64,000 bases of DNA from Ectobacillus sp042610425 (GCF_042610425.1 NZ_JBGJZM010000003.1:124001-188000), one strand, 5' to 3'. Positions 1-9,495 are shown, counted from the first letter of the stretch. Numbers and translations are program-made. Notes: generated by a model from the sequence alone, not told the origin.

Positions 1-709
1 TTCACAGTTTTTGTCTGTTTTAGAGATGGAGAAGCAAGAACGTATTCTTCGATTGTATAACGAAAATGTGGCAAATAAGCTATATAATGCTTCACAATAT
101 CCACCTTGCATTCCGATTGGTGACAATGTTATGTTCGTTGGCACGGTAAATGTGGATGAATCAACCTATCATTTTTCTGATAAGGTGCTAGACCGGGCAA
201 ATGTAATCACGCTTGAGGTTGTAAAATATTCTACTTTCATAGGGGTTGAGAAAGAAAATCCAACTTTCTATTCGAATAAGAGAGTGGATTATCATTCGTA
301 CCGGAAATTTGGTCGGTCTTCTTCCGCTATTCCTCTGAGTGAAGATGAACTGCAATGGTTATGGGATGTACACGAGTCGATGCATGATATCGATGCCAGA
401 GCAGGCATTGGGCCGAGAATTGTTAGACAGGTAGATGCTTACGTTCGAAATGTGCCAAATACAAACTATGTGACACGGGCAGATGCCCTAGATTTTCAAT
501 TCGTACAGCGCGTGCTAACGAAAATAAGGGGTTCAGAGGAGGTATGGAAATCGTTCATCGGTACGTATGATGAGCAAAGCGAGGAAGTAGTCAATTCGAA
601 GCTATTACAAATTCTACAGCGTTATGATCATTTATCCCCATTTATAAAGTCCAGACAAGCGGTTAAACAAAAAGCAAAAGAGTTGAAGTACTATGGCTAT
701 GTATACTAA
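1..709 (+). CDS. McrB-like AAA+ NTPase, C-terminal part (5' end outside window)
   Basis: The reading frame is open from the first codon of the window, so the gene is cut by the left edge; only about 235 C-terminal residues are visible. The segment GDNVMFVGTVNVDES followed by SDKVLDRANVI is the sensor-1 strand and the arginine-finger region typical of McrB-family AAA+ ATPases/GTPases, which drive the McrC nuclease in modification-dependent (type IV) restriction. The C-terminal half is the helical lid. The Walker A and B motifs and any DNA-reading N-terminal domain must lie upstream. The stop overlaps the start of the next gene by 17 bases, so the two are translationally coupled. The McrB relationship is inferred from motif order and from the partner nuclease. 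Confidence 0.75.
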   Translation, partial: SQFLSVLEMEKQERILRLYNENVANKLYNASQYPPCIPIGDNVMFVGTVNVDESTYHFSDKVLDRANVITLEVVKYSTFIGVEKENPTFYSNKRVDYHSYRKFGRSSSAIPLSEDELQWLWDVHESMHDIDARAGIGPRIVRQVDAYVRNVPNTNYVTRADALDFQFVQRVLTKIRGSEEVWKSFIGTYDEQSEEVVNSKLLQILQRYDHLSPFIKSRQAVKQKAKELKYYGYVY

Positions 710-2396
710 TCATGTTCCGTTCACTCTACAATTGGAGCAGCAGGGCCGCCGCGTTGTCGAAACCGTTTTGTTTGCTAGGCAGGAGGGGGATATTACAGAA
801 GATACATGCATCGTAATTCGCGAAAATATTGATGTACATGTGCTATTTCAGAGTGAAAACGAGACGTGCAGACTCTATATAGAGGGATTAGACTGGACCA
901 TAAATAAAGGCGAAATGGAAGATGATAACCCATCATATATTCTACCATCTGCACAGAAAAGGCTTCTTTTCTCCTATGATCAATTTCCACTTATACCTGG
1001 GGATTATTGCATTCGGGTTGTTTGCGGGGTGTCGTATTATACAATGTTGCGTGTACTTCCAAAACAAATCACAACAGGCCAGCTACAAATCATGAAGGAG
1101 GAAATTGAGAGCTTCTTAAAAGGATTAGCATATGAAATGGTTCAAGCTCCAAGCTTACAGCTATCACACTCCTATATAACAAACTATAGTATGATAGAAA
1201 TTCATATGAAACAGGTACTTTCTGCATTAAGCGATTTAGTTACGCATGTGAATTATTCAGTAAAAAAGGATTATGCACTTGTTCCTATTTCGAAAGTACG
1301 TACGATGGATGCGAAAACAATCCTATATCAGTTAACTTACCCAAGGAGAAGTCAGGAAAGAAAAGTACCCATAACTATGTGTGAGTATAATTTACCAGAA
1401 AACCGTTATCTAAAGAAGATGGTATTGTTTCTTCATCGAGAATTACTTCAAATGAAACGCGTGGGTGAAGAATACTTGGAAGTGATGCAACCTTCAGAAG
1501 ATATGAAAGAAGAGATTCAATATCTTACTTCATCATTATATGGAATAAACAGGATTCTACAACTATTGTATACGATTCAAACAACCGCTTGGTTTTCAGA
1601 AATTGAGGAGTGTACTACATCTATATTGCCACATCGTCTTCATTCTGATGCCAGATATCGAGCTGTTTTCCAGTTGTATCAGAAGTGGAAGAAGAATCAG
1701 GATGTCTTAAAGCAAGATCAGATGCGTTGGAAACGAACAGATAAGTTGTATGAAATTTGGGGATTTATTCAATTTTTACAGATTCTTACGAAAACGATGT
1801 GCTATCAACCTGTCGATGGATGGCTCTATTCCGAAGATAGAGAAAGACAAGGTGGATTACAAACGCTTGAAGGGAATACAAGGATTGTATTATGTAAAGA
1901 TGCTATGACCATCCATCTTTTCTACGAAGGGGAAATACCATTAGATGCTGCAGACACGTCGCATGACCATCCACTCTATACAGAAAGCACAAGTAATCGT
2001 CCTGACATGCGTATGGACATTTATTTGGATACAACCTATATGGGAAGTCTCTTGTTTGATTTTAAATATCGGCCACTTCACCACATCTGGGATGTTACGA
2101 GAGTGAAGCATAAAACAATAACAATGCGCAAGCTGTCGCAATATGTGCTATCTTGTAAATCTAATTATCTGTTTGGAATAAGAGAGGCAAGATACGTTCG
2201 CCCTGTACATGAAGTATGGGCAATCCATCCAAATGTCCATAAAGAGTATCCAGCATCTAAAAAGCTAGAAAATCACGATCTTCGCATTGTCCAACTCAGT
2301 CCAACATACAGCAGTGAACATATTGCGGAAAATTTGACAATGGCAATTACAGAATTAATTAGTAAACAAAGTATATTATCGGTATTAACCGTTTAA
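693..2396 (+). CDS. McrC-like protein: DUF2357 domain plus PD-(D/E)XK nuclease
   Basis: A 567-residue protein. The first ~300 residues resemble the DUF2357 (McrC N-terminal) region, which contacts the AAA+ ring. The C-terminal third has a PD-(D/E)XK nuclease core: NRPDMRMDIYLD at about residues 433-445 gives the metal-binding Asp, and LLFDFKYRPL at about 453-462 supplies the (D/E)xK pair. In this family the nuclease cuts DNA when the partner NTPase recognises modified bases or other substrates. The gene starts inside the upstream McrB-like gene and is followed by a terminator, so the pair ends the operon. Family placement is firm for the nuclease core; the substrate is unknown because the recognition domain is not in the window. 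Confidence 0.75.
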   Translation: MAMYTNHVPFTLQLEQQGRRVVETVLFARQEGDITEDTCIVIRENIDVHVLFQSENETCRLYIEGLDWTINKGEMEDDNPSYILPSAQKRLLFSYDQFPLIPGDYCIRVVCGVSYYTMLRVLPKQITTGQLQIMKEEIESFLKGLAYEMVQAPSLQLSHSYITNYSMIEIHMKQVLSALSDLVTHVNYSVKKDYALVPISKVRTMDAKTILYQLTYPRRSQERKVPITMCEYNLPENRYLKKMVLFLHRELLQMKRVGEEYLEVMQPSEDMKEEIQYLTSSLYGINRILQLLYTIQTTAWFSEIEECTTSILPHRLHSDARYRAVFQLYQKWKKNQDVLKQDQMRWKRTDKLYEIWGFIQFLQILTKTMCYQPVDGWLYSEDRERQGGLQTLEGNTRIVLCKDAMTIHLFYEGEIPLDAADTSHDHPLYTESTSNRPDMRMDIYLDTTYMGSLLFDFKYRPLHHIWDVTRVKHKTITMRKLSQYVLSCKSNYLFGIREARYVRPVHEVWAIHPNVHKEYPASKKLENHDLRIVQLSPTYSSEHIAENLTMAITELISKQSILSVLTV

Positions 2397-2401
2397 ACTA
2401 T

Positions 2402-2435
2402 CTGCCCCTTCGTAAAATTGAGAAGGGGTATTTTC
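2402..2435 (+). terminator. Rho-independent terminator after the McrBC-like pair
   Basis: Stem CCCCTTC / GAAGGGG with a 10-base loop followed by a T-rich tail, six bases after the stop codon. Confidence 0.7.
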
Positions 2436-2564
2436 GACTATTTTTTGATAAAAATTTCTGCTCTGTTCTAAGATTTTCGCCGTTCTTTTTCTGTCCATTC
2501 ATAGTCGTAATATGGTAACATTTTCAATATAGAGTGAATGATAGAGAATAGTAAGGAGCATTAC

Positions 2565-3371
2565 ATGAAAAAGGTAGCAATCTTAGTATTTATAGTAGCC
2601 CTTTTATCTGTCTCTGCTTGTAGCATTGGAGAGTATGATAAAGAAGTTCATACAGCGATAGGAGCATTGAAAGATGATCAGTATGGAAATGCGCTTACTC
2701 ACTTAACAAAGGCGCAAAAGGCAAGTCCGACAGTGGAAGTCATTACATATATTGATGAAACGAAACGGATGCAAAGCAGTGTGCAAGCAATTGAGCAAGG
2801 AGATTACGCAGATGCCAAAATGTACGCGAATCAACTCGTAGATGCTAAAGATTCTTCTGAAATTACAGTCATATTGAAGGAAAAGGCAAGTGCTATTATT
2901 AACAAAGTAAATCAGTGGGATACACAGCAACATGAAATGACAAATCAACTTCAGAAGGCACAATCTTTAGCGAATGAAAAGAAATACGACGAAGCAGAAA
3001 CTATTCTGAAACAACTTTCTGATACTACCTCGCAAAGTGAACAAATTAAGGCATTGGCAAAACAAGCAAATCAACTATGGAAAGAAGTGGACCAGGAAAA
3101 AAGAAGCAAACAATCGACACCGGTGTCTCCAGCAAGTCCGAGTGGGAATCAACCACTAACCAAGTCACAGGCTGAAGATGCCGTTCGCGCTTATTTGAAA
3201 ATACCCGCTAATTCCAGTTATATTGCCGAATATGATCAAACAAATGATAAGGGGCTTTATGTAATTCACGTGTATGAACAAGTACATGATGCAAGTCTTG
3301 GCCATGGTGCGACAATTGGATATTATATTGTAGATCCTAGTACAGGCAATGTTTCTCTTTCTAATGAATAA
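2565..3371 (+). CDS. Lipoprotein with TPR-like helical repeats
   Basis: Start at 2565, because AAGGAG lies 6 bases upstream; the frame is also open from an ATG at 2538. The mature start follows a signal peptide with the lipobox VSAC (residues 15-18), so the protein should be lipid-anchored on the outer face of the membrane. Residues about 25-175 are charged helices with TPR-like spacing (ALTHLTKAQKA, DEAETILKQL). A Ser/Pro linker leads to a C-terminal ~65-residue domain ending in IGYYIVDPSTGNVSL, which looks like a small beta domain. No specific function can be assigned. Confidence 0.75.
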   Translation: MKKVAILVFIVALLSVSACSIGEYDKEVHTAIGALKDDQYGNALTHLTKAQKASPTVEVITYIDETKRMQSSVQAIEQGDYADAKMYANQLVDAKDSSEITVILKEKASAIINKVNQWDTQQHEMTNQLQKAQSLANEKKYDEAETILKQLSDTTSQSEQIKALAKQANQLWKEVDQEKRSKQSTPVSPASPSGNQPLTKSQAEDAVRAYLKIPANSSYIAEYDQTNDKGLYVIHVYEQVHDASLGHGATIGYYIVDPSTGNVSLSNE

Positions 3372-3477
3372 GACTATACAAGCGAGTATCAATTTTTCAA
3401 TTAACATGATGATTGTATGATAAACTTGTGTAAAAATAGAACTATACTATGATCTTATTCATAAGGGGAGAATATTT

Positions 3478-4062
3478 GTGCAACCGGGGGAAGATACACG
3501 CATACAAATAATAGTTGAACAAGCCATCGAATTATTTTCTACGAAAGGATATGACATAACACTTGATGAGCTTGTTGATCGTTCGGGGATTTCAAAAACA
3601 GTAATTTTGAACTATTTTAAGTCAAAGGAAGACATCTTACAGTTTATTAGCAGACAGCAAATTCACTCGATTCAAGAGCATATTCGTAGGTTGCAAAATC
3701 AGATGGGGTTGCTAACACCGACCATTATTCAATTATTCGTGGATTTTTCAAATGATATCCAGAATAGTCAAACACTTATGCAAACATTATTTCAATCCTC
3801 ACTTAGGAATCCCACGTTTCGTCAAAATCAATATGAAGCAGTGGGCCTGATTAATGATGTATTAGAAGATTTATTTGAAAGAGGACAAAAGTCTGGAGAG
3901 CTTACTACTTTACTATCTGCCTATACTATGGCACAGCTAGCAAGTCAACAATACTTCGGAATTCTGCTTAACTGGTGTATGAGTAGTGAAAATTATTGTC
4001 TTCAGGACCGTGTGAAAGTCTCATTTGGCATGTTATTTAATGGATTGTTGAATAGATACTAG
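3478..4062 (+). CDS. TetR/AcrR-family transcriptional regulator
   Basis: GTG start with AAGGGGAG 7 bases upstream. Residues about 8-55 form the TetR helix-turn-helix (AIELFSTKGYDITLDELV, then GISKTVILNYFKSKEDIL). The remaining ~140 residues are the all-helical ligand-binding and dimerisation part. The gene is alone, convergent with a UMF1-family transporter gene, and shares a bidirectional terminator with it. The target and ligand are unknown. Confidence 0.85.
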   Translation: MQPGEDTRIQIIVEQAIELFSTKGYDITLDELVDRSGISKTVILNYFKSKEDILQFISRQQIHSIQEHIRRLQNQMGLLTPTIIQLFVDFSNDIQNSQTLMQTLFQSSLRNPTFRQNQYEAVGLINDVLEDLFERGQKSGELTTLLSAYTMAQLASQQYFGILLNWCMSSENYCLQDRVKVSFGMLFNGLLNRY

Positions 4063-4065
4063 ATG

Positions 4066-4095
4066 AAAAAAGCTTCTCCTCGGAGAAGCTTTTTT
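4066..4095. terminator. Bidirectional terminator between tetR-like and MFS genes
   Basis: Perfect stem AAAGCTTCTCC / GGAGAAGCTTT with a 2-4 base loop, flanked by A and T runs, so it can serve both convergent genes. Confidence 0.85.
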
Positions 4096-4105
4096 CTGTA
4101 ACATG

Positions 4106-5377
4106 TTACATTGTTTTGGCTGACGAGGAGAATTCTGTATGCTCAGGGATACGAGTTAATATAAAGCCACCAATTATGAAGAGGATTACAATGCTTAGTA
4201 CGCCTGCATTCGTTTTTCCTGTTGCTTGTGCGGTTATACCAACAAGCAAGGGTCCCATAATCGCCGCAAATTTACCAAAAATATTATAAAATCCGAAAAA
4301 TTCATTGGAGGATTCTCGGGGGATGATACGGGCAAAGTAAGAACGACTTAATGCTTGAATCCCCCCTTGGGAGCTTGCGACTAGCATTGCAAGAATCCAA
4401 AAATCGAGTGTGGTTTTCAAGAAGTAGGCGTAGGTACAAATAAAAATATACATCCCAATCCCTACAAAGAGCATCATTTTTCCTGAAAATATTTCGGCCA
4501 ATCTTCCGTATAAAAGTGAAAAAGGTCCCGCTATAATTTGTGTAGCAAACAAAATGATAAGTAAGTTTGTACTGCTAATACCTAGGTCGGTTCCGTAAGC
4601 AGTAGACATCGTTATAATCGTGTCTACTCCGTCAATGTAGAAGAAGTAGGCGAGTAAAAATAAGAAGACGATTCGGTGCTTTTTGACATTGCGAAAGGTT
4701 TGGAATAAACGTTTAAAGCTTTGTCTTACTGAATTTTGTTCCCGTTCGATATAATAGGTTTGCTCAACGTTACGGAGCATGGGAATGGTGAAAAGTCCCC
4801 ACCAAAGAGCTGTAATGGCAAATGCCATTTGGCTAGCAACGGTAACGGAGAAGGGAAGCACTTGATTTTGTGCAAGTATAATTAGGGCAATAGCGATAAT
4901 GAATGGAATGGTGCTACCAATGTAGCCGAAAGCAAAACCTCTTGCTGATGTACGATTCATTCTTTCATCGGTTGTGACATCTACTAGAAATGCATCATAA
5001 AAAATATTAGCACCTGCAAATCCAATGACCGTTAACATGTAACAGATAAGCAGAAGTAGCCATTGACTATTAGGAACAATTGCAAGCATTGCTGTGAAAA
5101 TAATGCCAAGTGCAAAGAAAAACGTAAAGAATCGCTTCTTAAAGTCTCGGTAGTCAGCGATAGATCCTAAAATTGGTGCTAGCAAGGAAATAAGAAAGGT
5201 AGCAAATGAATTTGCATAGCCCCAGTATGCCGTAGATGTTGCCGCGGCTACTCCTGCTTCCTTTGCAGCCGCTTTAAAATAAATGGGAAACACGGCTGTT
5301 GTTATAATCAGTGAATAGGAAGAGTTTGCCCAATCGTAAAAAATCCAGCTTTTTTCTTTTTTTGTTATCCCTGTCAT
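4106..5377 (-). CDS. MFS transporter, UMF1 (Atg22-like) family
   Basis: A 423-residue integral membrane protein with about 12 hydrophobic segments. The N terminus KKEKSWIFYDWANSSYSLII and the SRSYFARIIPRESSNEFFGFY segment in the second half are hallmarks of the UMF1 family (Bacillus YxiO, distant relatives of fungal Atg22). Such proteins are thought to export small metabolites, possibly amino acids, but substrates are not well established. A ribosome binding site (GGAGG on the minus strand) lies just upstream of the ATG. Confidence 0.85.
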   Translation of the reverse strand: MTGITKKEKSWIFYDWANSSYSLIITTAVFPIYFKAAAKEAGVAAATSTAYWGYANSFATFLISLLAPILGSIADYRDFKKRFFTFFFALGIIFTAMLAIVPNSQWLLLLICYMLTVIGFAGANIFYDAFLVDVTTDERMNRTSARGFAFGYIGSTIPFIIAIALIILAQNQVLPFSVTVASQMAFAITALWWGLFTIPMLRNVEQTYYIEREQNSVRQSFKRLFQTFRNVKKHRIVFLFLLAYFFYIDGVDTIITMSTAYGTDLGISSTNLLIILFATQIIAGPFSLLYGRLAEIFSGKMMLFVGIGMYIFICTYAYFLKTTLDFWILAMLVASSQGGIQALSRSYFARIIPRESSNEFFGFYNIFGKFAAIMGPLLVGITAQATGKTNAGVLSIVILFIIGGFILTRIPEHTEFSSSAKTM

Positions 5378-5469
5378 TTGATAATCCTCCCTATTTTTCT
5401 ACCGTAATTGTACACAATGTAATCTGGTAAAAATGGGTGATGAATAAAATTTAATACATACTTTACAAA

Positions 5470-6783
5470 TTATTGTCGTTGTAGCAATTCATCAACACAA
5501 GCTCCGTCTGTTTCGCCTAAATCTAAGCCGAGAAGGGAAGCAATCGTTGGGCCTTCATCGATGAGGCGCATAAAGGGAATAACAGCGCCGGTGCGAATTC
5601 CTTTTCCAACAGCCATAAATACGGTTGTATAGCTATCCTTTGTAGGAGAATAGCCGTGTGTAGCCAGGGTATATTTTTTATCAGCCTTGGTGTCTTCGGG
5701 TGTAATTCGTAATTTATATGGTCCAATCCAATCTTCTAGAAAATAATAACCTTTCTTTGCTTCTAGCATGAATAGGCATGTACCATCTGCTCCTCGTTTT
5801 CTTGCTTCCTCTCCGCTTATGACAAATTCAATGCCGCTAGATGGATCAGCAAGTAACTGTTCTATAATTTGTGAAATTTTCATTTTTGTTTCATGATCGT
5901 GTTTATCTTTCATATATATATATGCTGAACCATCACAGCTATTGCAATATGCCTTCCAGTCTGTTACATGTCCTTTTGCATCGACTGTAATGAGATTGTG
6001 TTTATGAAGCAGTACGTTTAGTTGTAATGCATTAGCTTCGTCTAAAGCGCTATGATCACCTAATGCGATAATAGTACTGTCATCTGTTAGGTTGCTTTCT
6101 TTTAGTGCATGCATTAATTGCCCAAGTCGGTTATCATGACGATGAATGGCATCGATTGCTTGCTTGGAAGAGAATCCATGCATATGACGCTGCGTATCCA
6201 AATCGGTGAAATGAACGAACATCACATTTGGCTTTTTTGATTTAATTGTATGAACAGCTGAGGCAAGAACGAAATCATCTAGTTCTGGTTGATTCAATCC
6301 GTTTCGAAAATGACCAAATCGTCGATTCATATCCAATTGGTAGAAGGGGCTTCCATTTAGAAGAGAGACAAGAATTTGATTGTGCCAAGGGCGATTGGAA
6401 ACAATTTCAGGCATATTATAATCTATATTTGCTTTCGCTGTGACGGGCCATAGAAGAGAAGCCGTTGTAAGACCCGCTCGCTTTGACTCATCATAGATGG
6501 TCGTTCCTTGGATGTGACTCCGGTGCCAATGCCAATCGGGAGATAAGCGTCCTGGCTGTAATAATGTATTACTAGTAATACCGTGCCGTGACGGATAATT
6601 ACCGGTTACAATTGTTGCATGAGACGGATATGTAACAGAAGGATAGATAGCTTCTACCTTATCGGCATATGCTCCTTTTTGAAGGAGTGTACGAAAATGA
6701 GGAAGCTCCTGCAAAAGTGGAAAATCCAATGTAGACAGACAATCAAATGAAATAATAAGTAGATGTTTTGTTGCAGGTTGCAT
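5470..6783 (-). CDS. Alkaline-phosphatase superfamily / type I phosphodiesterase
   Basis: The start is taken at 6783 (MQPATKHLLIISFDCLS), where the conserved domain begins; the frame is open to 6888 but the extra 35 residues are AT-rich and not domain-like. FDCL supplies the first metal-binding Asp, and PSVTYPSHATIVTGNYPS (about residues 47-64) carries the nucleophilic Thr of the nucleotide pyrophosphatase/phosphodiesterase family. FTDLDTQRHMHG and LGDHSALD give the remaining metal ligands, and ATHGYSP the final His. No signal peptide is evident, so a cytoplasmic enzyme is likely. The substrate is unknown; family members hydrolyse nucleotide or sugar phosphodiesters. Confidence 0.8.
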   Translation of the reverse strand: MQPATKHLLIISFDCLSTLDFPLLQELPHFRTLLQKGAYADKVEAIYPSVTYPSHATIVTGNYPSRHGITSNTLLQPGRLSPDWHWHRSHIQGTTIYDESKRAGLTTASLLWPVTAKANIDYNMPEIVSNRPWHNQILVSLLNGSPFYQLDMNRRFGHFRNGLNQPELDDFVLASAVHTIKSKKPNVMFVHFTDLDTQRHMHGFSSKQAIDAIHRHDNRLGQLMHALKESNLTDDSTIIALGDHSALDEANALQLNVLLHKHNLITVDAKGHVTDWKAYCNSCDGSAYIYMKDKHDHETKMKISQIIEQLLADPSSGIEFVISGEEARKRGADGTCLFMLEAKKGYYFLEDWIGPYKLRITPEDTKADKKYTLATHGYSPTKDSYTTVFMAVGKGIRTGAVIPFMRLIDEGPTIASLLGLDLGETDGACVDELLQRQ

Positions 6784-6970
6784 AATAAAAAAACCCCCAT
6801 ACTTGTAAACTAGTAAGATTGTAATACGATATGAAGAGGAAAAGTATGCATTTACAAATTTTTCACATAAACATATAAAGTTTACCATTTAGCAATCGAT
6901 TCTCTACACATTAATGAGAAAGGAAATTTTTCTAATCTTACTACTATGAAGTAACTGGATAAAAATTTAG

Positions 6971-6995
6971 AAGAGAGACTATAGGAGTCTCTCTT
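6971..6995 (-). terminator. Hairpin downstream of the DUF1128 gene
   Basis: Stem AAGAGAGACT / AGTCTCTCTT with a 5-base loop just after the yfkK-like stop codon. On the minus strand it is followed by CTAAATTTTT. Confidence 0.65.
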
Positions 6996-7001
6996 CTAAC
7001 A

Positions 7002-7241
7002 TTACTTTATTAATGTTCCAAGCTCTTCTGTAATGGCTTGCATTTCGCTAATGCTAAATGTTTCGCGCTTCATAACATGGTTATAAATATCTAGTAAATC
7101 TTCATACATTTCCGTATTAAAATTTTCTGGACGCACTGCACCTGCATTTACCATACGAAGCTTTTCTTTAATAGCTTCCACCATATAGGCGATATTTTCT
7201 GTTGATTGTACCGTTAAATCCAATGGAATTTCCTCCTCCAA
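7002..7241 (-). CDS. yfkK: DUF1128 family protein, YfkK-like
   Basis: A 79-residue, acidic, all-helical protein matching the DUF1128 family (Bacillus YfkK) in length and in the segments NIAYMVEAIKEKL and EDLLDIYNHVM. The strong RBS (GGAGGAAA on the minus strand) lies just before the ATG. It is divergent from the yfkJ-like phosphatase gene, as in B. subtilis. No biochemical function is known for the family. Confidence 0.85.
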   Translation of the reverse strand: MEEEIPLDLTVQSTENIAYMVEAIKEKLRMVNAGAVRPENFNTEMYEDLLDIYNHVMKRETFSISEMQAITEELGTLIK

Positions 7242-7417
7242 TGTGAACTAATTCTATATTATCACCTTTTCGACAATATATTGTAACGATTTCTACCGTT
7301 GCTTCCTAGTTAATACGATAAAATAACAAATAGTGGGAGATAAAAAATATCCACTGCATAACATAAAGTTTCCCCGTATACTAGGTGTAACGAACTTTAA
7401 TAAAGGGGAGAATGAAA

Positions 7418-7882
7418 ATGATTCATGTTTTGTTTGTATGTCTTGGAAACATTTGTCGTTCGCCTATGGCAGAAGCAATTTTTCGAGAGTTACTTGTTAA
7501 GAATGAGTTGCAAGAAAAAATTGCAGTAGATTCAGCTGGAACGGGTAACTGGCATATTGGAGAGGCACCGCATATTGGAACGCAAAAAATATTAACAGAA
7601 AACGCAATTTCCTATGAAGGAATTACTGCACGCCAAGTAGAAGAAAGTGATTTAACAAAGTTCCATTATATTATCGTAATGGATGCAAATAATTTACAAG
7701 ACGTTCAACTTTTCGGCCAACCTAGAGGTTACGTAGGACGACTATCGGACTTCGTTCCAAATGAAAATTGGAAGGACGTGCCCGATCCTTACTTTACCGG
7801 AAATTTTCAGGAAGTATACGACCTCGTAACAGAAGGATGTAAGCACCTATTAGCTCATATTAGAAAAGAGCAAGGAATCTAA
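7418..7882 (+). CDS. yfkJ: Low-molecular-weight protein-tyrosine phosphatase
   Basis: Start at 7418, 7 bases after GGGGAG; an ATG at 7412 is too close to the RBS. The N terminus VCLGNICRSPMAEA is the CxxxxxR(S/T) phosphate-binding loop with the nucleophilic Cys, and VPDPYFTG near residue 120 holds the general-acid Asp. The ~154-residue length is normal. The B. subtilis counterpart YfkJ dephosphorylates protein tyrosines (and has been linked to arginine/stress phosphorylation work on its paralogue YwlE). It is followed closely by yfkI- and yfkH-like genes, probably one operon. Confidence 0.92.
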   Translation: MIHVLFVCLGNICRSPMAEAIFRELLVKNELQEKIAVDSAGTGNWHIGEAPHIGTQKILTENAISYEGITARQVEESDLTKFHYIIVMDANNLQDVQLFGQPRGYVGRLSDFVPNENWKDVPDPYFTGNFQEVYDLVTEGCKHLLAHIRKEQGI

Positions 7883-7905
7883 TTTTATGGAGAGGGTGAA
7901 GAGAA

Positions 7906-8457
7906 ATGGCAAAGAAAGAGACAGACAAGAAGAATACATTTGCGCGTAACATTACAATTGGTGTAGTGGCTGGTACAGTTGTAACATTATTCAAGAAAGA
8001 AAATCGTGAGAAATTAGTTGGAAAAGCTCGTGAAGCTAAAGAAAAAATATGGAATCTTCGTGAGCAAGCAGTGCCAATGAAGGAACGTGTGAAAGAAACC
8101 GTTCAAGATATTCGTGCAAAGGGTAGTCAATTAACTGACAAGGCAGTCGTGAATGAAAAAATTGAATCCATAAAAAAAATAACGCCACTCGTAATCGAAA
8201 CCTTACAGGAATCACGGGACATTTTTAATAAAAAGAAACAAGAGTTGAAGGAAAAAGAAGATGCAAAGCGGAAAGAAGAGGAACTTCTTGCTGCACAGGC
8301 TGAAGCATCGGCAACTACTGATCAAGAGGTACTAACCGAAGGAGAGACCAAACCTGAGGAAGGGCAAGTAGTGGAGGCTTTAGTAGAAGGAACAGAACAA
8401 GTACATGGAACAATTGCATTAGAGAAAAAAGAAGAAGCTGGCGGGGATAAAAAGTAA
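7906..8457 (+). CDS. yfkI: YtxH-like general stress protein, YfkI-like
   Basis: A 183-residue, highly charged protein. A short hydrophobic stretch near the N terminus (ITIGVVAGTVVTLF, residues 16-29) is followed by long Lys/Glu-rich helices, as in YtxH-type stress proteins. The last ~60 residues are low-complexity and Glu-rich. The RBS GGAGAGGGTGA precedes the ATG. It lies between yfkJ- and yfkH-like genes, as in B. subtilis, where yfkI belongs to the general stress regulon. Function unknown. Confidence 0.75.
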   Translation: MAKKETDKKNTFARNITIGVVAGTVVTLFKKENREKLVGKAREAKEKIWNLREQAVPMKERVKETVQDIRAKGSQLTDKAVVNEKIESIKKITPLVIETLQESRDIFNKKKQELKEKEDAKRKEEELLAAQAEASATTDQEVLTEGETKPEEGQVVEALVEGTEQVHGTIALEKKEEAGGDKK

Positions 8458-8464
8458 GAAGTAG

Positions 8465-9340
8465 GTGAGCATATTGTACGCCGGTAGGAAAATAAATAAG
8501 ATAGTTACATTTTTCATTGGATTGTATGGACGAACAAAAAAAGATGATGTGGCGGGTCTGGCTTCCCAGCTCGCTTATTTTTTCTTATTGTCGCTTTTTC
8601 CAGCGCTTGTTTTTTTATTAACAATTGTCGGTTACCTTCCGTTGGAATCCCAAGATATTCTCTTGTTTTTAAAGCAATATATACCGTCTGATGCTATGAA
8701 GGTAATTGAGACGAATGTAACGAAAATTGTACAAAATCAAAATGGTGGATTGTTGTCATTTGGTTTATTAGGTACGCTTTGGGCGGCGTCTAATGGAATT
8801 AATTCTATTATGTATGCCTTTAATCGTGCGTATGATAGGAAAGAAACGCGCCCATTTTACATAACAAGAGCAATTTCGATTGTATTAACCATCGCGATGG
8901 TATTTATCATTATGTTTGCACTTGCTTTGCCTGTGTTTGGAAAATTAATCGGTTCTGCTATTTATGAGGTGTTACAATTACCCGGGAGTTTTTTAGAAAT
9001 ATGGGGTACGCTGCGGCTTGTTCTTAGCTTTTTTGTATTATTTTTCGTCTTTGCCTTTCTTTATAAGTTTGCCCCTAACCGAAAGCTGCATCCGAAAGAG
9101 GTTATGCCCGGAGCAGCGTTTGCATCAGTTGGATGGGTTGTTGTTTCCTATTTGTTTGCATTTTATGTGGAGAGATTCGGGAATTATGCGAGTACTTATG
9201 GCAGCTTAGGAGGTATTATTGTTCTCATGCTTTGGTTTTATTTCACAGCATGGGTCATATTACTTGGAGGAGAGCTAAATGCCATGATTTATAGTGGACG
9301 CCATACAGGTAGTGATTACCATACTAAAACGAAGGATTGA
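8465..9340 (+). CDS. yfkH: YihY/BrkB family inner membrane protein, YfkH-like
   Basis: Six or so membrane segments and the conserved motifs LASQLAYFFLLSLFPALVFL (residues 32-51), ASNGINSIMYAFNRAYD, and YGSLGGIIVLMLWFYFTAWV near the C terminus define the YihY (BrkB) family. Despite an old annotation as RNase BN, members are membrane proteins of uncertain role. The start is either GTG 8465 or, better spaced behind AGGTGAG, TTG 8474. It ends the yfkJ-yfkI-yfkH operon. Confidence 0.88.
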   Translation: MSILYAGRKINKIVTFFIGLYGRTKKDDVAGLASQLAYFFLLSLFPALVFLLTIVGYLPLESQDILLFLKQYIPSDAMKVIETNVTKIVQNQNGGLLSFGLLGTLWAASNGINSIMYAFNRAYDRKETRPFYITRAISIVLTIAMVFIIMFALALPVFGKLIGSAIYEVLQLPGSFLEIWGTLRLVLSFFVLFFVFAFLYKFAPNRKLHPKEVMPGAAFASVGWVVVSYLFAFYVERFGNYASTYGSLGGIIVLMLWFYFTAWVILLGGELNAMIYSGRHTGSDYHTKTKD

Positions 9341-9374
9341 TTCCCATACTAGTAATGAAAAGGGGGGTCATTTC

Positions 9375-9494
9375 ATGAGTAAAAACTTACATGGAAATGC
9401 GAAAAATGATAAAAATCAACGCAAGCAGCACAGTAGCTCACAGCCAAAGCACAAAACGAGTAGCAGTGCAAATGGTTCTAACGACTATCATTAA
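9375..9494 (+). CDS. Small hydrophilic protein, unknown
   Basis: A 39-residue ORF (MSKNLHGNAKNDKNQ...) with a good RBS (AGGGGGGT, 7 bases from the ATG) and a strong terminator right after the stop. It is rich in Asn, Lys, Gln, Ser and His with no hydrophobic core, like many small acid-soluble spore proteins or other disordered Bacillus proteins, but no named SASP is recognised. It could be co-transcribed with the yfkH-like gene 34 bases upstream. Confidence 0.6.
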   Translation: MSKNLHGNAKNDKNQRKQHSSSQPKHKTSSSANGSNDYH

Positions 9495-9495
9495 C

